DNA of 64,000 bases. Origin: Roseateles depolymerans. Its GTDB lineage: Bacteria > Pseudomonadota > Gammaproteobacteria > Burkholderiales > Burkholderiaceae_C. A model generated the notes under the pieces. It saw only the letters and a program-made list of their open reading frames with translations. It made no database searches and had not been told where the DNA came from. This document shows positions 35,321-45,419 of this stretch, piece after piece. The stretch spans positions 62,001-126,000 of the forward strand of contig QFOD01000006.1 of NCBI GenBank assembly GCA_003241055.1, read 5' to 3'. Position numbers and translations under genes: made by a program. The first letter of the stretch is position 1; each line of letters starts with the position of its first letter.

Positions 35321-36883
35321 TCAATACGCCGGAGCGCCGGCGTCCGCCTGAATCTTGAACACTGCGATGGTGTCGTTCAGCGCCCGGGCCTGCTGGCGCA
35401 GGGCCTCGGCGGCTGCGGCGGTCTCCTCCACCAGGGCCGCGTTCTGCTGGGTCATGCCGTCCAGGTTGGCGATGGCCAGGTTGATCTGCGCGATGCCGTC
35501 GGACTGGCCGGCGCTGGTCTGGCTGATCTCGCCGACGGTGGTGGTCACGCGGCCCACGGCCTGCAGGATGTCGTGCATGGAGCTGCCCGCGCGGCCGACC
35601 TGCTGGCTGCCGGCCTGCACGCGCTCCACCGATTCGGTGATGAGCTGCTTGATCTCGCGCGCGGCCTGCGCCGAGCGCTGTGCCAGCCCGCGCACCTCGC
35701 TGGCCACCACGGCGAAGCCGCGGCCCTGTTCGCCGGCGCGGGCGGCCTCGACGGCGGCGTTGAGCGCGAGGATGTTGGTCTGGAACGCGACACCGTCGAT
35801 GACCGCGATGATGTCGGAGATCTTGCGGCTGGAAGCGGCGATGCCGTCCATGGTCTGCTGCACCTCGCCCATCACCTCGGAGCCGCTGTGCGCCTGCGAG
35901 CTGGCGCTGTCGGCCAGCTGGCGGGTCTGGCCGGCGGCCTGGGCCGACTGCTGGACCTGGCCGGTGAGCTCCTGCATGGAGGCGGCCGTCTGCTGCAGGT
36001 TGGCCGCGGCCTGCTCGGTGCGGGCGGAGAGATCCTGGCTGCCCTGGGCCACCTCGTTGGAGGCGATGCCTATCGACTCCGTCGCCTGGCGTATGGCCTG
36101 TACCAGGCTGGTCAGCCGCTGCTGCATCTTGACCACCTCGCGCAGCACCAGCCCCAGCTCGTCCGGGCGGCCCGGCTCGATGGCGCTGCAGAGATCGCCG
36201 GCGGCGACGGCATGCATGGCCTCGTGCATGCCGGCCAGGCGGCGGCGCATGTCGCGCACGATGAGCTCCACGCCCAGCAGTGCCAGCGCGCCCAGGCCCA
36301 GCACCAGGGCCAGCGCCACCAGGGCGTCGCGGCGGGCCACGGCCCTGACGTCGTCGATGTAGACCCCGGAGCCTATGACCCAGCCCCAGGGCGCGAAGCC
36401 CTTCACGTAGGAGCGCTTGGGTTCGGGCGCTTGGGCGCCGGGCTTGGGCCACTGGTAGTCGACATAGCCGCGGCCTGCGGCCTTGACCACGTCCACCATC
36501 TCCACGAACAGCGCCTTGCCGGCCGGGTCCTTGTTCTCACGCAGGTTGCGGCCGATGAGGTCGGGCTTGATGGGGTGCATCACCATCGCCGGGCTCATGT
36601 CGTTGATCCAGAGGTACTCGTTGCCGGCGTAGCGGACCTTGCCCACGGCCTGCGCCGCCTCGGCCTTGGCCTGGGCCTCGGGCATCGCGCCGCTGCGCGC
36701 CTTGTCGAAGTACTCGCGCACCACCCGCTCGGCCTGTTCCACCTGGTCGACGGTGGCCTGCAGTTTGACGGTCAGCAGGCTGTCGGCGGCGCGCTGGGTC
36801 AGCACCATCACCAGCACCACGAAGCCCAGCACGATCAGCACCACGGCCAGGCGCAGTCGGGTTGCCAGCATCAGTTGGCTCAT
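35321..36883 (-). CDS. Methyl-accepting chemotaxis protein with single Cache domain
   Basis: A 520-residue chemoreceptor. Membrane helix 1 (about 10-30), a periplasmic single-Cache domain (about 35-190: YFDKARSGAMPEAQAKAEA, NEYLWINDMSPAMVMHP, the PKPGA...KRSYVKGFAPWGWVIGSGVYIDD core), membrane helix 2 (LALVLGLGALALLGVELIV), a HAMP linker and a cytoplasmic signalling domain. The hairpin tip DGVAFQTNILALNAAVEAAR is canonical. sCache_2 receptors usually sense small carboxylates. The ATG at 36883 has GGAGG six bases upstream, which I prefer to a TTG four codons earlier. No che genes are nearby. Confidence 0.93.
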   Translation of the reverse strand: MSQLMLATRLRLAVVLIVLGFVVLVMVLTQRAADSLLTVKLQATVDQVEQAERVVREYFDKARSGAMPEAQAKAEAAQAVGKVRYAGNEYLWINDMSPAMVMHPIKPDLIGRNLRENKDPAGKALFVEMVDVVKAAGRGYVDYQWPKPGAQAPEPKRSYVKGFAPWGWVIGSGVYIDDVRAVARRDALVALALVLGLGALALLGVELIVRDMRRRLAGMHEAMHAVAAGDLCSAIEPGRPDELGLVLREVVKMQQRLTSLVQAIRQATESIGIASNEVAQGSQDLSARTEQAAANLQQTAASMQELTGQVQQSAQAAGQTRQLADSASSQAHSGSEVMGEVQQTMDGIAASSRKISDIIAVIDGVAFQTNILALNAAVEAARAGEQGRGFAVVASEVRGLAQRSAQAAREIKQLITESVERVQAGSQQVGRAGSSMHDILQAVGRVTTTVGEISQTSAGQSDGIAQINLAIANLDGMTQQNAALVEETAAAAEALRQQARALNDTIAVFKIQADAGAPAY

Positions 36884-37015
36884 ATCGGCCTCCAAGCTTC
36901 ATCGACACGATGGATGCGCCGGTGGCCTGCGGGGCCATCGATGCAAATTGGCAGAAATGATAAATCTGAGGTTGGCCGCTGGGCCAGTGCGACGCCGACG
37001 TCTGCCGCGTGCCTG

Positions 37016-38497
<1,482 letters not shown>

Positions 38498-38612
38498 GGC
38501 GGGCGGAATGTACCGCGCCAGCCCAGGCCCCGGAGGGCACGGACCGGGTTTCAAGTCGACCGTCTTTCGTAGGCATGGCGGGCCAGCCTGGCGGCCGGCC
38601 CGCTGAGCGGGG

Positions 38613-40823
38613 TCAGAACTTGTAGGTCCCGCCCACGGTGTAGGTGCGCGGCGCGCCGTAGAAGGCGTCCAGCACGCCGAGTGCGGCGATGTTGTAGCCG
38701 TCGGTCTTGTAGGCCTTGTTCGCGAGGTTGGCACCCTGCAGGAAGAAGCTCAGGCGGCTGCTCTTCTCCCAGATCAGGCCGGCGTTGACCAGCGCGTAGC
38801 CGCCCTGGGCCAGCGCCTCCGACAGGTCGGTCGTCGGGTAGACCTTGCTGCGGTAGCTCACGCCCAGGCGCGAGCGCAGCAGGCCGCCGAACGGTGCCTC
38901 GGCGTTGTGCTCGATGTTGAGCGCCGCCTGGAACTTGGGCGTGTTGGAGAACTTCTTCTGGTCGGCCACATTGACGCCACGGTCGATGTACTCGTCGTAC
39001 TTGGCATGGATGCCCGACAGGTTGCCGCTGAGGCGCCAAGCGGTCGTGGGCATCCACAGGAATTCCAGCTCGGCGCCGTTCACTGTCGCCTTGCCGGCAT
39101 TGGTGAAGTCGCCGAAGAAGCCGGGCTGGCCGGTGGGCGTGGTGTAGCTGGTGAACACCGACAGCTGCACGTTCTTGTACTTGTTGTGGAAGAGGGCGGT
39201 GTTGAGCTCCAGCCGGCCGCCGTCCAGGATCATCTTGGCGCCCAGTTCCAGCGAGTCCAGCTTCTCGTCGTCGAAGGGGCGCGAGGAGGCCGGGAAGGAC
39301 AGCGTGTTGGCGCGGATGTTGTAGCCGCCGCTCTTGAAGCCACGCGAGGCCGTGGTGTAGAGCTTCACGGCATCGCTGAGCTTGTATTCCAGCGACAGGC
39401 GCGGCGAGGTGTTGGTCACCGAGCGGGTGTTGTCGAAGTTGGCGGCGATCGCGATCGGCGTGCCGCTGAAGCTGTCGTTCGCGAAGGCCTGGTTCAGCAC
39501 CACGGCGCGCTTCTTCTCGTCGGTGTAGCGCAGGCCGGTGCTGACGCTGAACTGCGGCGTCAGGCGCCAGCTCCAGTCGCCGTAGACTGCCTTGCCGGTG
39601 GTGTAGACCGTGCCGTTGGTCGTGCCAAAGCTCAGGTTGAAGAAGTTGTTGCGCACCGTGCCGCCGGCGCGGCCGTCGAAGTAGTACAGACCCAGCACGC
39701 CGGAGCTGCTCGTGCCTTCGTAGGCGGCCTGCAGCTCGTGGCTGTTGGAGCTGTCGATGTAGGTGGCGCGCACGTCGGCGATCTTGGCCGGCAGGCCGTC
39801 GAAGTCGATCGAGGTGTCGGTGCTGGATTCGCGGTGCGCGGCGATGTACTTCAGCGTCCAGTCCGGCGTCACGCCCCAGGTGGCGGTGACGGACTCGCCC
39901 TCGCTGCTGGTGTGGTTGGCATTGGGCATGCCGCTGGCGATGTCGTAGCGGCCGGTGCTGGGCGGGGTCTTGGCCGGGTCGGACGGGTTCACCGCCAGGC
40001 GGCGGAAGCCGCGCATGTGGGAGTCGTCTTCCGTGCGGTCCAGCGAGGCCTGCAGGCTGAAGTTGCTGCCGGTGGGGAACCAGCCCACCGACACGCGGCC
40101 GCTGGTGGTGTCCTGGTCGGAGACGTCGCTGCCGTCGGTCAGGTTCTTGCCAAAGCCCTCGCGGTTCAGCGAGGCCCCGGCCAGGCGGAAGCGCAGCTGG
40201 CCATCGTCCAGCGCCGTGCCGGCCGCGGCCTTGGCCGTGAAGGCGCCGTAGTTGCCCACTGCCAGCGTCACCGAGCCCTCGGTCTGCGTGGGCAGCGGGC
40301 GGGACACGTACTTCACCGCGCCGCCCACGGTGTTCTTGCCGTACAGCGTGCCCTGCGGGCCGCGCAGCACCTCCACGCGCTGCACGTCGTAGACGTCCAG
40401 CAGCGCGCCCTGCGGGCGGGCGATGTAGACGTCGTCGAAATAGATGCCCACGCCCGGGTCCACGCCCCACAGCGGGTCGGCCTGGCCGACGCCGCGGATG
40501 AAGGTCGTGATGGTGGTGTTGCTGCCGCGTGCGGCGTAGATGGTGAGGTTGGGCACCTGGCCCTGCAGGTCGCCCAGGTCCTTGATGCCCAGCGTGTCCA
40601 GGCGCTCGGCGGACAGCGCCGTGACGGCCACGGGCACGTCCTGCAGCGATTCCTCGCGCTTGCGGGCCGTCACCTTGACGGCCTCCAGCGTCGCGACGGC
40701 GGGCTTGGCTTCTGTGGCGGGGGCCGTCTGGGCGATGACGGCCAGGGGGCTGAGGGCGCCGCCACCCAGGGCGGCGAGAACGGCGAAATGCAGGCGCGAG
40801 CGCGCCAGACGGCGTCGGGGCAT
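38613..40823 (-). CDS. TonB-dependent outer-membrane receptor
   Basis: A 736-residue outer-membrane transporter. Signal peptide ending SPLAVIAQ; a TonB-box-like segment before VTARKREESLQDVPVAVTAL; then the plug domain (LQGQVPNLTIYAARGSN, the IRGVGQ and VEVLRGPQGTLYGKNTVGGAV motifs). The remainder is a 22-strand barrel with alternating aromatic residues, ending in the required C-terminal Phe (GGTYKF). It belongs to the FecA/CirA-like group with a short N-terminus and no signalling domain, so the substrate is open. AGGAGA lies seven bases before the ATG. A sigma-54 promoter match precedes it and the sigma-54 activator gene follows. Confidence 0.94.
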   Translation of the reverse strand: MPRRRLARSRLHFAVLAALGGGALSPLAVIAQTAPATEAKPAVATLEAVKVTARKREESLQDVPVAVTALSAERLDTLGIKDLGDLQGQVPNLTIYAARGSNTTITTFIRGVGQADPLWGVDPGVGIYFDDVYIARPQGALLDVYDVQRVEVLRGPQGTLYGKNTVGGAVKYVSRPLPTQTEGSVTLAVGNYGAFTAKAAAGTALDDGQLRFRLAGASLNREGFGKNLTDGSDVSDQDTTSGRVSVGWFPTGSNFSLQASLDRTEDDSHMRGFRRLAVNPSDPAKTPPSTGRYDIASGMPNANHTSSEGESVTATWGVTPDWTLKYIAAHRESSTDTSIDFDGLPAKIADVRATYIDSSNSHELQAAYEGTSSSGVLGLYYFDGRAGGTVRNNFFNLSFGTTNGTVYTTGKAVYGDWSWRLTPQFSVSTGLRYTDEKKRAVVLNQAFANDSFSGTPIAIAANFDNTRSVTNTSPRLSLEYKLSDAVKLYTTASRGFKSGGYNIRANTLSFPASSRPFDDEKLDSLELGAKMILDGGRLELNTALFHNKYKNVQLSVFTSYTTPTGQPGFFGDFTNAGKATVNGAELEFLWMPTTAWRLSGNLSGIHAKYDEYIDRGVNVADQKKFSNTPKFQAALNIEHNAEAPFGGLLRSRLGVSYRSKVYPTTDLSEALAQGGYALVNAGLIWEKSSRLSFFLQGANLANKAYKTDGYNIAALGVLDAFYGAPRTYTVGGTYKF

Positions 40824-41094
40824 GGCTTTGTCTCCTGTTTATGTGGTGTTTGAAGCCAGGCCCACAGGCGCAAGAGCCATGCCTGCGCGATCGGCGCCCG
40901 GCGCCTTCGCGTTAACCCTGGGATTTGGGGTCGCCAGCCGAGCGATCGGGTGCGCCACCGTCTGCACAGCAGTCAATCGCGGTGCGCAACTGTCTGGCAA
41001 ATAGACACACGAAAACTGGCCGAAAGAGGGCAGCGGTCAGCAGCAGGGCCTCGTTATCCTGCAGCATCCAGCCTCTTTTCAATTGGAGAACACG
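40824..41094. promoter_or_regulatory. Divergent promoter region of the TonB receptor and metallo-hydrolase genes
   Basis: This 271-base gap lies between the divergent receptor and metallo-hydrolase starts. The minus-strand side contains the sigma-54 motif at 40870-40884. The plus-strand side ends with TTGGAGAACACG before the metallo-hydrolase ATG. I see no gene in it. Confidence 0.5.
40870..40884 (-). promoter_or_regulatory. Candidate sigma-54 promoter of the TonB-dependent receptor
   Basis: On the minus strand the sequence AGGCATGGCTCTTGC matches the -24/-12 pattern: GGCAT for the -24 box and an exact TTGC for the -12 box, with the required ten bases between GG and GC. Transcription would start near 40858, leaving a leader of about 35 bases with AGGAGA before the ATG at 40823. 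One base of the -24 box (A for T before GG) departs from consensus. Confidence 0.5.
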
Positions 41095-42033
41095 ATGCTG
41101 AACCGTCTGCTGCCTGCCGCCCTGGCGCTGGCCCTGTGTGCCCCGGCGCTGGCTGCCGGACCCATGCAGAAGACCCAGCCGGGCTACTACCGGCTGATGG
41201 TGGGGGACTTCGAGGTCACCGCGCTGTCGGACGGCACGGTGGACCTGCCCATGGACAAGCTGCTGCACGGCAAGCCCGGCGAGGTCGTGAAGGCGCTGCA
41301 CGGCGCCCATCTGGACGCGCCGGTCGAGACCTCGGTGAACGGCTACCTGATCAACACCGGCGCCAAGCTGGTGCTGATCGACACCGGCGCGGCCGGCGTG
41401 TTCGGGCCCACGCTGGGCAAGCTGGTGGCCAACCTCAAGGCCGCGGGCTACCAGCCCGAGCAGGTGGACGAGGTCTACATCACCCATGTCCACCCCGACC
41501 ACGTCAGCGGCCTGGTGGACGGCGGCAGGATGGTGTTCCCGAACGCCGTGGTGCGTATGGCCCAGGCCGATGCGGATTACTGGCTCAACCCCGCCAACGC
41601 GGCCAAGGCGCCCGAGGGCCACAAGGGCTTCTTCCCGGCTGCGGCCGCGGCTTTCAAGCCCTACCAGGACGCGGGCCGCGTCAAGCCCTTCAGCGGCGAC
41701 GTGGAACTGGTGCCCGGCGTGCGCGCCGCCGCCACGCCGGGCCACACGCCCGGTCACACCATCTACCTGGTGGAGAGCAAGGGCCAGAAGCTGGCCGTCT
41801 GGGGCGACATCATGCACGTGGCCTCGGTGCAGTTCCCGGACCCCACGGTGACCATCGACTTCGACAGCGATTCCAAGCAGGCCATGCCGCAGCGCCAGAA
41901 GGTGTTCGCCGATGCCGCCAAGCAGGGCTATCTCGTGGCCGTGGCGCACATCCCCTTCCCGGGTGTCGGTCGCGTGCTGCCCAGCGGCAAGAGCTACAGC
42001 TGGCTGCCGGTGAACTACAGCACCAAGTTCTGA
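41095..42033 (+). CDS. Exported metallo-beta-lactamase-fold hydrolase
   Basis: A 312-residue periplasmic protein: signal peptide MLNRLLPAALALALCAPALAAG, then a complete zinc site: HVHPDH (131-136), the GHTPGHT strand (His), the Asp of WGDIMH and the His of VAHIPFPG. The layout resembles AHL-lactonase-like and related hydrolases of the family rather than true beta-lactamases. GGAG precedes the ATG at 41095; a TTG four codons earlier is less likely. It is divergent from the TonB-dependent receptor, so it may process a compound that the receptor imports. Confidence 0.9.
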   Translation: MLNRLLPAALALALCAPALAAGPMQKTQPGYYRLMVGDFEVTALSDGTVDLPMDKLLHGKPGEVVKALHGAHLDAPVETSVNGYLINTGAKLVLIDTGAAGVFGPTLGKLVANLKAAGYQPEQVDEVYITHVHPDHVSGLVDGGRMVFPNAVVRMAQADADYWLNPANAAKAPEGHKGFFPAAAAAFKPYQDAGRVKPFSGDVELVPGVRAAATPGHTPGHTIYLVESKGQKLAVWGDIMHVASVQFPDPTVTIDFDSDSKQAMPQRQKVFADAAKQGYLVAVAHIPFPGVGRVLPSGKSYSWLPVNYSTKF

Positions 42034-42063
42034 CCCCCCGGGCCGGCCCGCCTCAGGGGCCGT

Positions 42064-42972
42064 TCAGGGGTCGGTTTCCAGGTAGCGGCCCAGGCCCTGC
42101 ACCAGCGCATCCAGCGTGACGCGGCAGGGCGGGCTGTCCCGCAGGTCCTCGTGCAGCGTGACCCAGGTCTCCAGCGCCAGCTGGAAGTGCTCTGGCAGCA
42201 CACGCCGCAGCGCGGGGTCACGTCTTGCCAGCGGCACCTGGCACATGCCCAGGCCGGCGCCGGCGCGTATCAGGGCCAGCTGGGCCAGGTCGCTGTCGGT
42301 GCGCAGCGCGAAGCGCTCACGCTGCAGTCCGGGCAGCTGGCGCGCCATGCGGCGCAGGTAGTCGGTCGGCTGGTCGAAGCCGATCAGCGCATGCGCGGCC
42401 AGCGCCTCGACCGAGCCTGGCGCGCCGTGCCGGGCCAGGTAGTCCGCGTGCGCGTGCAGCCCCAGCTCGATGGCACCCACGCGGCGCGCCACCAGCTGAT
42501 CCTGCTGCGGCGGCGTCATGCGCACGGCGATATCGGCCTCGCGCCTGAGCAGGTCCTGCACGCGGTTGCTGAGCACCAGCTCCACCGTCAGCTCCGGGTG
42601 CTGCGTGCGCAGCGCGGTGAGCAGGGGCGGCAGCACCTCCACGCCCACCACCTCACTGGCCGTCACGCGCACGACGCCACGCACCCGCCCGGCCGCGTCC
42701 CGGCCCGGGCTGCGGGCCACGCGCTCCAGCGCGGCGGCGCTGCTCTGCATCGCCTCGGCATAGGGGCGCAGCGCGCGTGCGGCGTCGGTGGCCAGCAGGC
42801 CGCCGGGCGAGCGGGTGAACAGCGCCTGGCCCAGTGCGGCCTCCAGCGCTGCCATGTGCCGCCCCACGGTCGGCTGGGTGAGCCCCAACGCGCGGGCCGC
42901 GCCGGACAGCGAGCCCTCGTCCAGCACGGCCAGCAGCGAGCGATACCACTCCCAGGCAATCGTCGAGTCCAT
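42064..42972 (-). CDS. LysR-family transcriptional regulator
   Basis: A 302-residue regulator. The N-terminal helix-turn-helix reads AVLDEGSLSGAARALGLTQPTVGRH (about residues 15-39), followed by the linker helix and an effector-binding domain (VVRVTASEVVGVEVLPPLL, FDQPTDYLRRMARQ). It is divergent from an epimerase-like gene, the usual target arrangement, with 90 bases between starts. The ATG at 42972 (MDSTIAWEWYRSLL) gives the normal length. Confidence 0.92.
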   Translation of the reverse strand: MDSTIAWEWYRSLLAVLDEGSLSGAARALGLTQPTVGRHMAALEAALGQALFTRSPGGLLATDAARALRPYAEAMQSSAAALERVARSPGRDAAGRVRGVVRVTASEVVGVEVLPPLLTALRTQHPELTVELVLSNRVQDLLRREADIAVRMTPPQQDQLVARRVGAIELGLHAHADYLARHGAPGSVEALAAHALIGFDQPTDYLRRMARQLPGLQRERFALRTDSDLAQLALIRAGAGLGMCQVPLARRDPALRRVLPEHFQLALETWVTLHEDLRDSPPCRVTLDALVQGLGRYLETDP

Positions 42973-42986
42973 GCATAAATGTATGG
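42970..42986. promoter_or_regulatory. A/T-rich inverted repeat at the LysR start
   Basis: CATGCAT and ATGTATG form an imperfect inverted repeat (six of seven bases) separated by two A's and overlapping the LysR start codon. The A/T content and position fit a LysR autoregulatory site between divergent genes. This is inference from symmetry only. Confidence 0.3.
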
Positions 42987-43062
42987 CTGCTGTGCGGTGC
43001 TCGGTAATTTTCATTTGACCGGCGGATTTCCAGAATGAGGGCAACCCATCACGGAGATCCTC

Positions 43063-44139
43063 ATGAACGACACCCTCATCCCCGGCGCGGACCGTACGGT
43101 GCTGGTGCTGGGCGCCAGCGGCGGCATAGGCGGCGAACTGGCCCGCCAGCTGCGCGATGCCGGCTGGACGGTGCGTGCCCTCAAGCGCGGCCTACCTGAC
43201 GCCACCGAGTCGCGCGACGGCCTGTTGTGGCTGCGCGGCGATGCAATGCAGGCGGCCGACGTCGCCCGCGCCGCGCAGGGCTGCAGCGTCATCGTGCACG
43301 CGGTGAACCCGCCCGGCTACCGGCGCTGGAGCGAGCTGGTGCTGCCCATGCTGGACAACACGCTCGCCGCAGCGCGGGCGCAGCGGGCCACCGTGGTGCT
43401 GCCCGGCACCGTCTACAACTACGGCCCCGATGCCGGCCCGGCGCCGCAGGAGGACGCCCCCCAGCATCCGCTCACCCGCAAGGGCGCGATTCGCGTGGAG
43501 ATGGAGCGCCGCCTGCAGGCGGCCGCCGAGACGGGCGAGCTGCGCGTGCTGATCCTGCGCTGCGGTGACTTCTTCGGCCCGGGCGCGGCCAACAGCTGGT
43601 TCTCGCAGGGGCTGGTGCGGCCGGGCCAGCCGGTGCGGCGCCTGCAGCAGCCGGGCCGCGACGGCGTGGGCCATGCCTGGGCCTACCTGCCGGACGTGGC
43701 CCAGACCCTCGTGCGGCTGCTGGCCCGCCGTGCAGCGCTGCCGCCGTTTGCGCGCCTGCATTTCGACGGCCACTGGGACGGCGACGGCCGCCAGATGGTG
43801 CAGGCGATCACACGCGCCGTGCAGCAGGCCGGGCAGCCGGCGCCGCGGGTCGGCGCGTTCCCGTGGTGGGCGGTCGCGCTGGGCCGGCCGGTCGTGCCGC
43901 TATTCCGTGAGCTGTACGAGATGCGCTATCTCTGGCGCCAGCCGCTGCGCCTGGCCGGCCGGCGCCTCGCGGCAGCGCTGGCCGAGGATGGCGGCGTGCC
44001 GCACACGCCGCTCGATCAGGCCGTGGCGAGCACCCTGACGAGCCTGGGCTGCCTGGGCCGGGAGGGCCCTGCCGCGTCTACAGCGGCTGCACCCACAGCA
44101 GCCGCTGCTGCGGATCCACGCAGACGCGGTGCCGGCTGA
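43063..44139 (+). CDS. NAD-dependent epimerase/dehydratase family protein
   Basis: A 358-residue short-chain-type oxidoreductase. It opens with TVLVLGASGGIGGELARQL, a GxxGxxG Rossmann motif, continues with CSVIVHAVNPPGYRRW and VVLPGTVYNYGPDAG (atypical YxxxK region with Tyr in VYNYG), and has LRCGDFFGPGAANSWF. It is likely a nucleotide-sugar or flavonol-type reductase; the substrate is unknown. The last 30 residues are Ala/Pro/Arg-rich, and the final 62 bases overlap the convergent aspartyl protease gene. The LysR gene divergent to it is the probable regulator. Confidence 0.85.
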   Translation: MNDTLIPGADRTVLVLGASGGIGGELARQLRDAGWTVRALKRGLPDATESRDGLLWLRGDAMQAADVARAAQGCSVIVHAVNPPGYRRWSELVLPMLDNTLAAARAQRATVVLPGTVYNYGPDAGPAPQEDAPQHPLTRKGAIRVEMERRLQAAAETGELRVLILRCGDFFGPGAANSWFSQGLVRPGQPVRRLQQPGRDGVGHAWAYLPDVAQTLVRLLARRAALPPFARLHFDGHWDGDGRQMVQAITRAVQQAGQPAPRVGAFPWWAVALGRPVVPLFRELYEMRYLWRQPLRLAGRRLAAALAEDGGVPHTPLDQAVASTLTSLGCLGREGPAASTAAAPTAAAAADPRRRGAG

Positions 44140-44713
44140 GGAAGTCCTGCCCCAGGAAGCCGGCAATCACCGGCAGCTGCAGCGGGGCGCTGGCGAAGTC
44201 GCCCGCGGCCAGCGTCTGCCCGCCCCAGTGCAAGGGGCCGCTGACGAGCGCGGCCTGCTCGGTGCGCACGACGTTGCGCGAGGCGCCACTGTCCAGCCCC
44301 AGCGCCAGAGGCGTGCCGTCCGCCGTGCTCAGCCTCAGATAGGGCAGGCTGCCCAGCAGCTCGAAGCGCTGCGGCAGCGCACCGCAGCTGGCGGGCAGGG
44401 GGTCTTCGGTGCCCAGCAGCTGCAGGTGTTGCGCGCGGTAGTCCAGCACCCAGCGCTGCTGGCTCAGCCAGCCCCAGCCCAGGTAGCCGTCCACGCCGGC
44501 CGGGGGACGGGTCTTGCCCCAGGTCTGGGCCGGCGGCGGGGTCACGGCCTGGCCGTTCAGTTCCAGCGAGCGGACGGACATCACGCGACCGCCGTGTGAG
44601 CGGCCCTGTGCGTCCTGAGAGCCGGGCGCGCTGGCGGCACTGCGGGCCTCGTTGGCGCCCCAGTCCGCACGCAGGGCCAGCGCGGCCTGGCCGCCGCTGT
44701 CGATCAGCAGCAT
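44078..44713 (-). CDS. Retropepsin-like aspartyl protease domain protein (start frameshifted by a C8 tract)
   Basis: The frame encodes two aspartyl-protease half-sites: MLLIDSGGQAALAL near the start and ALGLDSGASRNVVR in the middle, with Ser in the place of the usual Thr in DTG. A product of 211 residues starts at the ATG at 44713, but the domain clearly begins upstream (LPFTLEGGLPLLKARIDGRDA). The reading frame stays open to a TAG near 44867 with no ATG, GTG or TTG. The ATG at 44853-44855 is one base out of frame across a tract of eight C's (G8 on the plus strand, 44845-44852). Seven C's would restore MPPLLAASAAYALLLS, a perfect signal peptide. See findings. Confidence 0.7.
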   Translation of the reverse strand: MLLIDSGGQAALALRADWGANEARSAASAPGSQDAQGRSHGGRVMSVRSLELNGQAVTPPPAQTWGKTRPPAGVDGYLGWGWLSQQRWVLDYRAQHLQLLGTEDPLPASCGALPQRFELLGSLPYLRLSTADGTPLALGLDSGASRNVVRTEQAALVSGPLHWGGQTLAAGDFASAPLQLPVIAGFLGQDFLSRHRVCVDPQQRLLWVQPL

Positions 44714-44888
44714 GGCGTCACGGCCGTCGATGCGGGCCTTCAGCAGCGGCAGGCCGCCCTCTAGCGTGAACGGCAGCGTCAGCGGCGTGGCGGGCGAAGC
44801 AGCGGCGCTCAGCAGCAGGGCATAGGCGGCGCTGGCCGCAAGCAGGGGGGGGCATGAGCCAGTCTAGGGGCTGCGGGCGACAGTGCCG

Positions 44889-45398
44889 TCAGGCACGGGG
44901 TGGCGCGGTGCGCGTCATGCGCCAGATGGTGTGCAGATTGACCGTGGCCACCACCACCTCCAGCGCCGTGCCGCCTATGGAGCCGGCGATCAGATTGTTC
45001 GCGATCCACAGGCCGGTGCCGCACAGCATCAGCAGCCGCATCGGCACACCCTGCAGCGTGAACAGCGCAATGGTGCCCAGGCAGGAGGCGCCCAGCGGCA
45101 GCCAGTCCGCCGGCCGATGTGCCAGCGCGAGGCCCAGGCTCAGGTTGGTAGCGAGCACCGCCACCGCCACCCAGCGCGAGCGCGTGTGCAGCGACAGCAG
45201 CGAGCGCGTCATGGAGACCAGCGAACTCGCAACCGCGGTCGGGTTGCCCAGCAGCGCGAAGTGCACGACATAGGCCAGGCATTCACCGGTCATCAGCCAT
45301 TTGAAGCGTCGGTCGTCGGTCTGCAGGAAGCAGCTCACGCCGAGCGCGAACGCGAGATAGCCCACCAGCTGAGCGGGGGCAAGCCAGTCCAGGGTCAT
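44889..45398 (-). CDS. YgjV-family inner-membrane protein
   Basis: A 169-residue protein with about six short hydrophobic helices. The opening LAPAQLVGYLAFALGVSCFLQ and the later DDRRFKWLMTGECLAYVVHFALLG match the YgjV family, as does the internal repeat RSLLSLHTRSRW. The function is unknown. It lies 21 bases downstream of the periplasmic-binding-protein gene, in the same direction. Confidence 0.82.
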   Translation of the reverse strand: MTLDWLAPAQLVGYLAFALGVSCFLQTDDRRFKWLMTGECLAYVVHFALLGNPTAVASSLVSMTRSLLSLHTRSRWVAVAVLATNLSLGLALAHRPADWLPLGASCLGTIALFTLQGVPMRLLMLCGTGLWIANNLIAGSIGGTALEVVVATVNLHTIWRMTRTAPPRA

Positions 45399-45419
45399 GT
45401 GGCTTGTCAGGTGCAGGCG

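Noticed and set aside
41017..41032. Sigma-54 promoter for the metallo-hydrolase on the plus strand (TGGCCGAAAGAGGGC)
   Set aside because: Spacing is right but the -12 box lacks TTGC; the match is no better than expected in this sequence.
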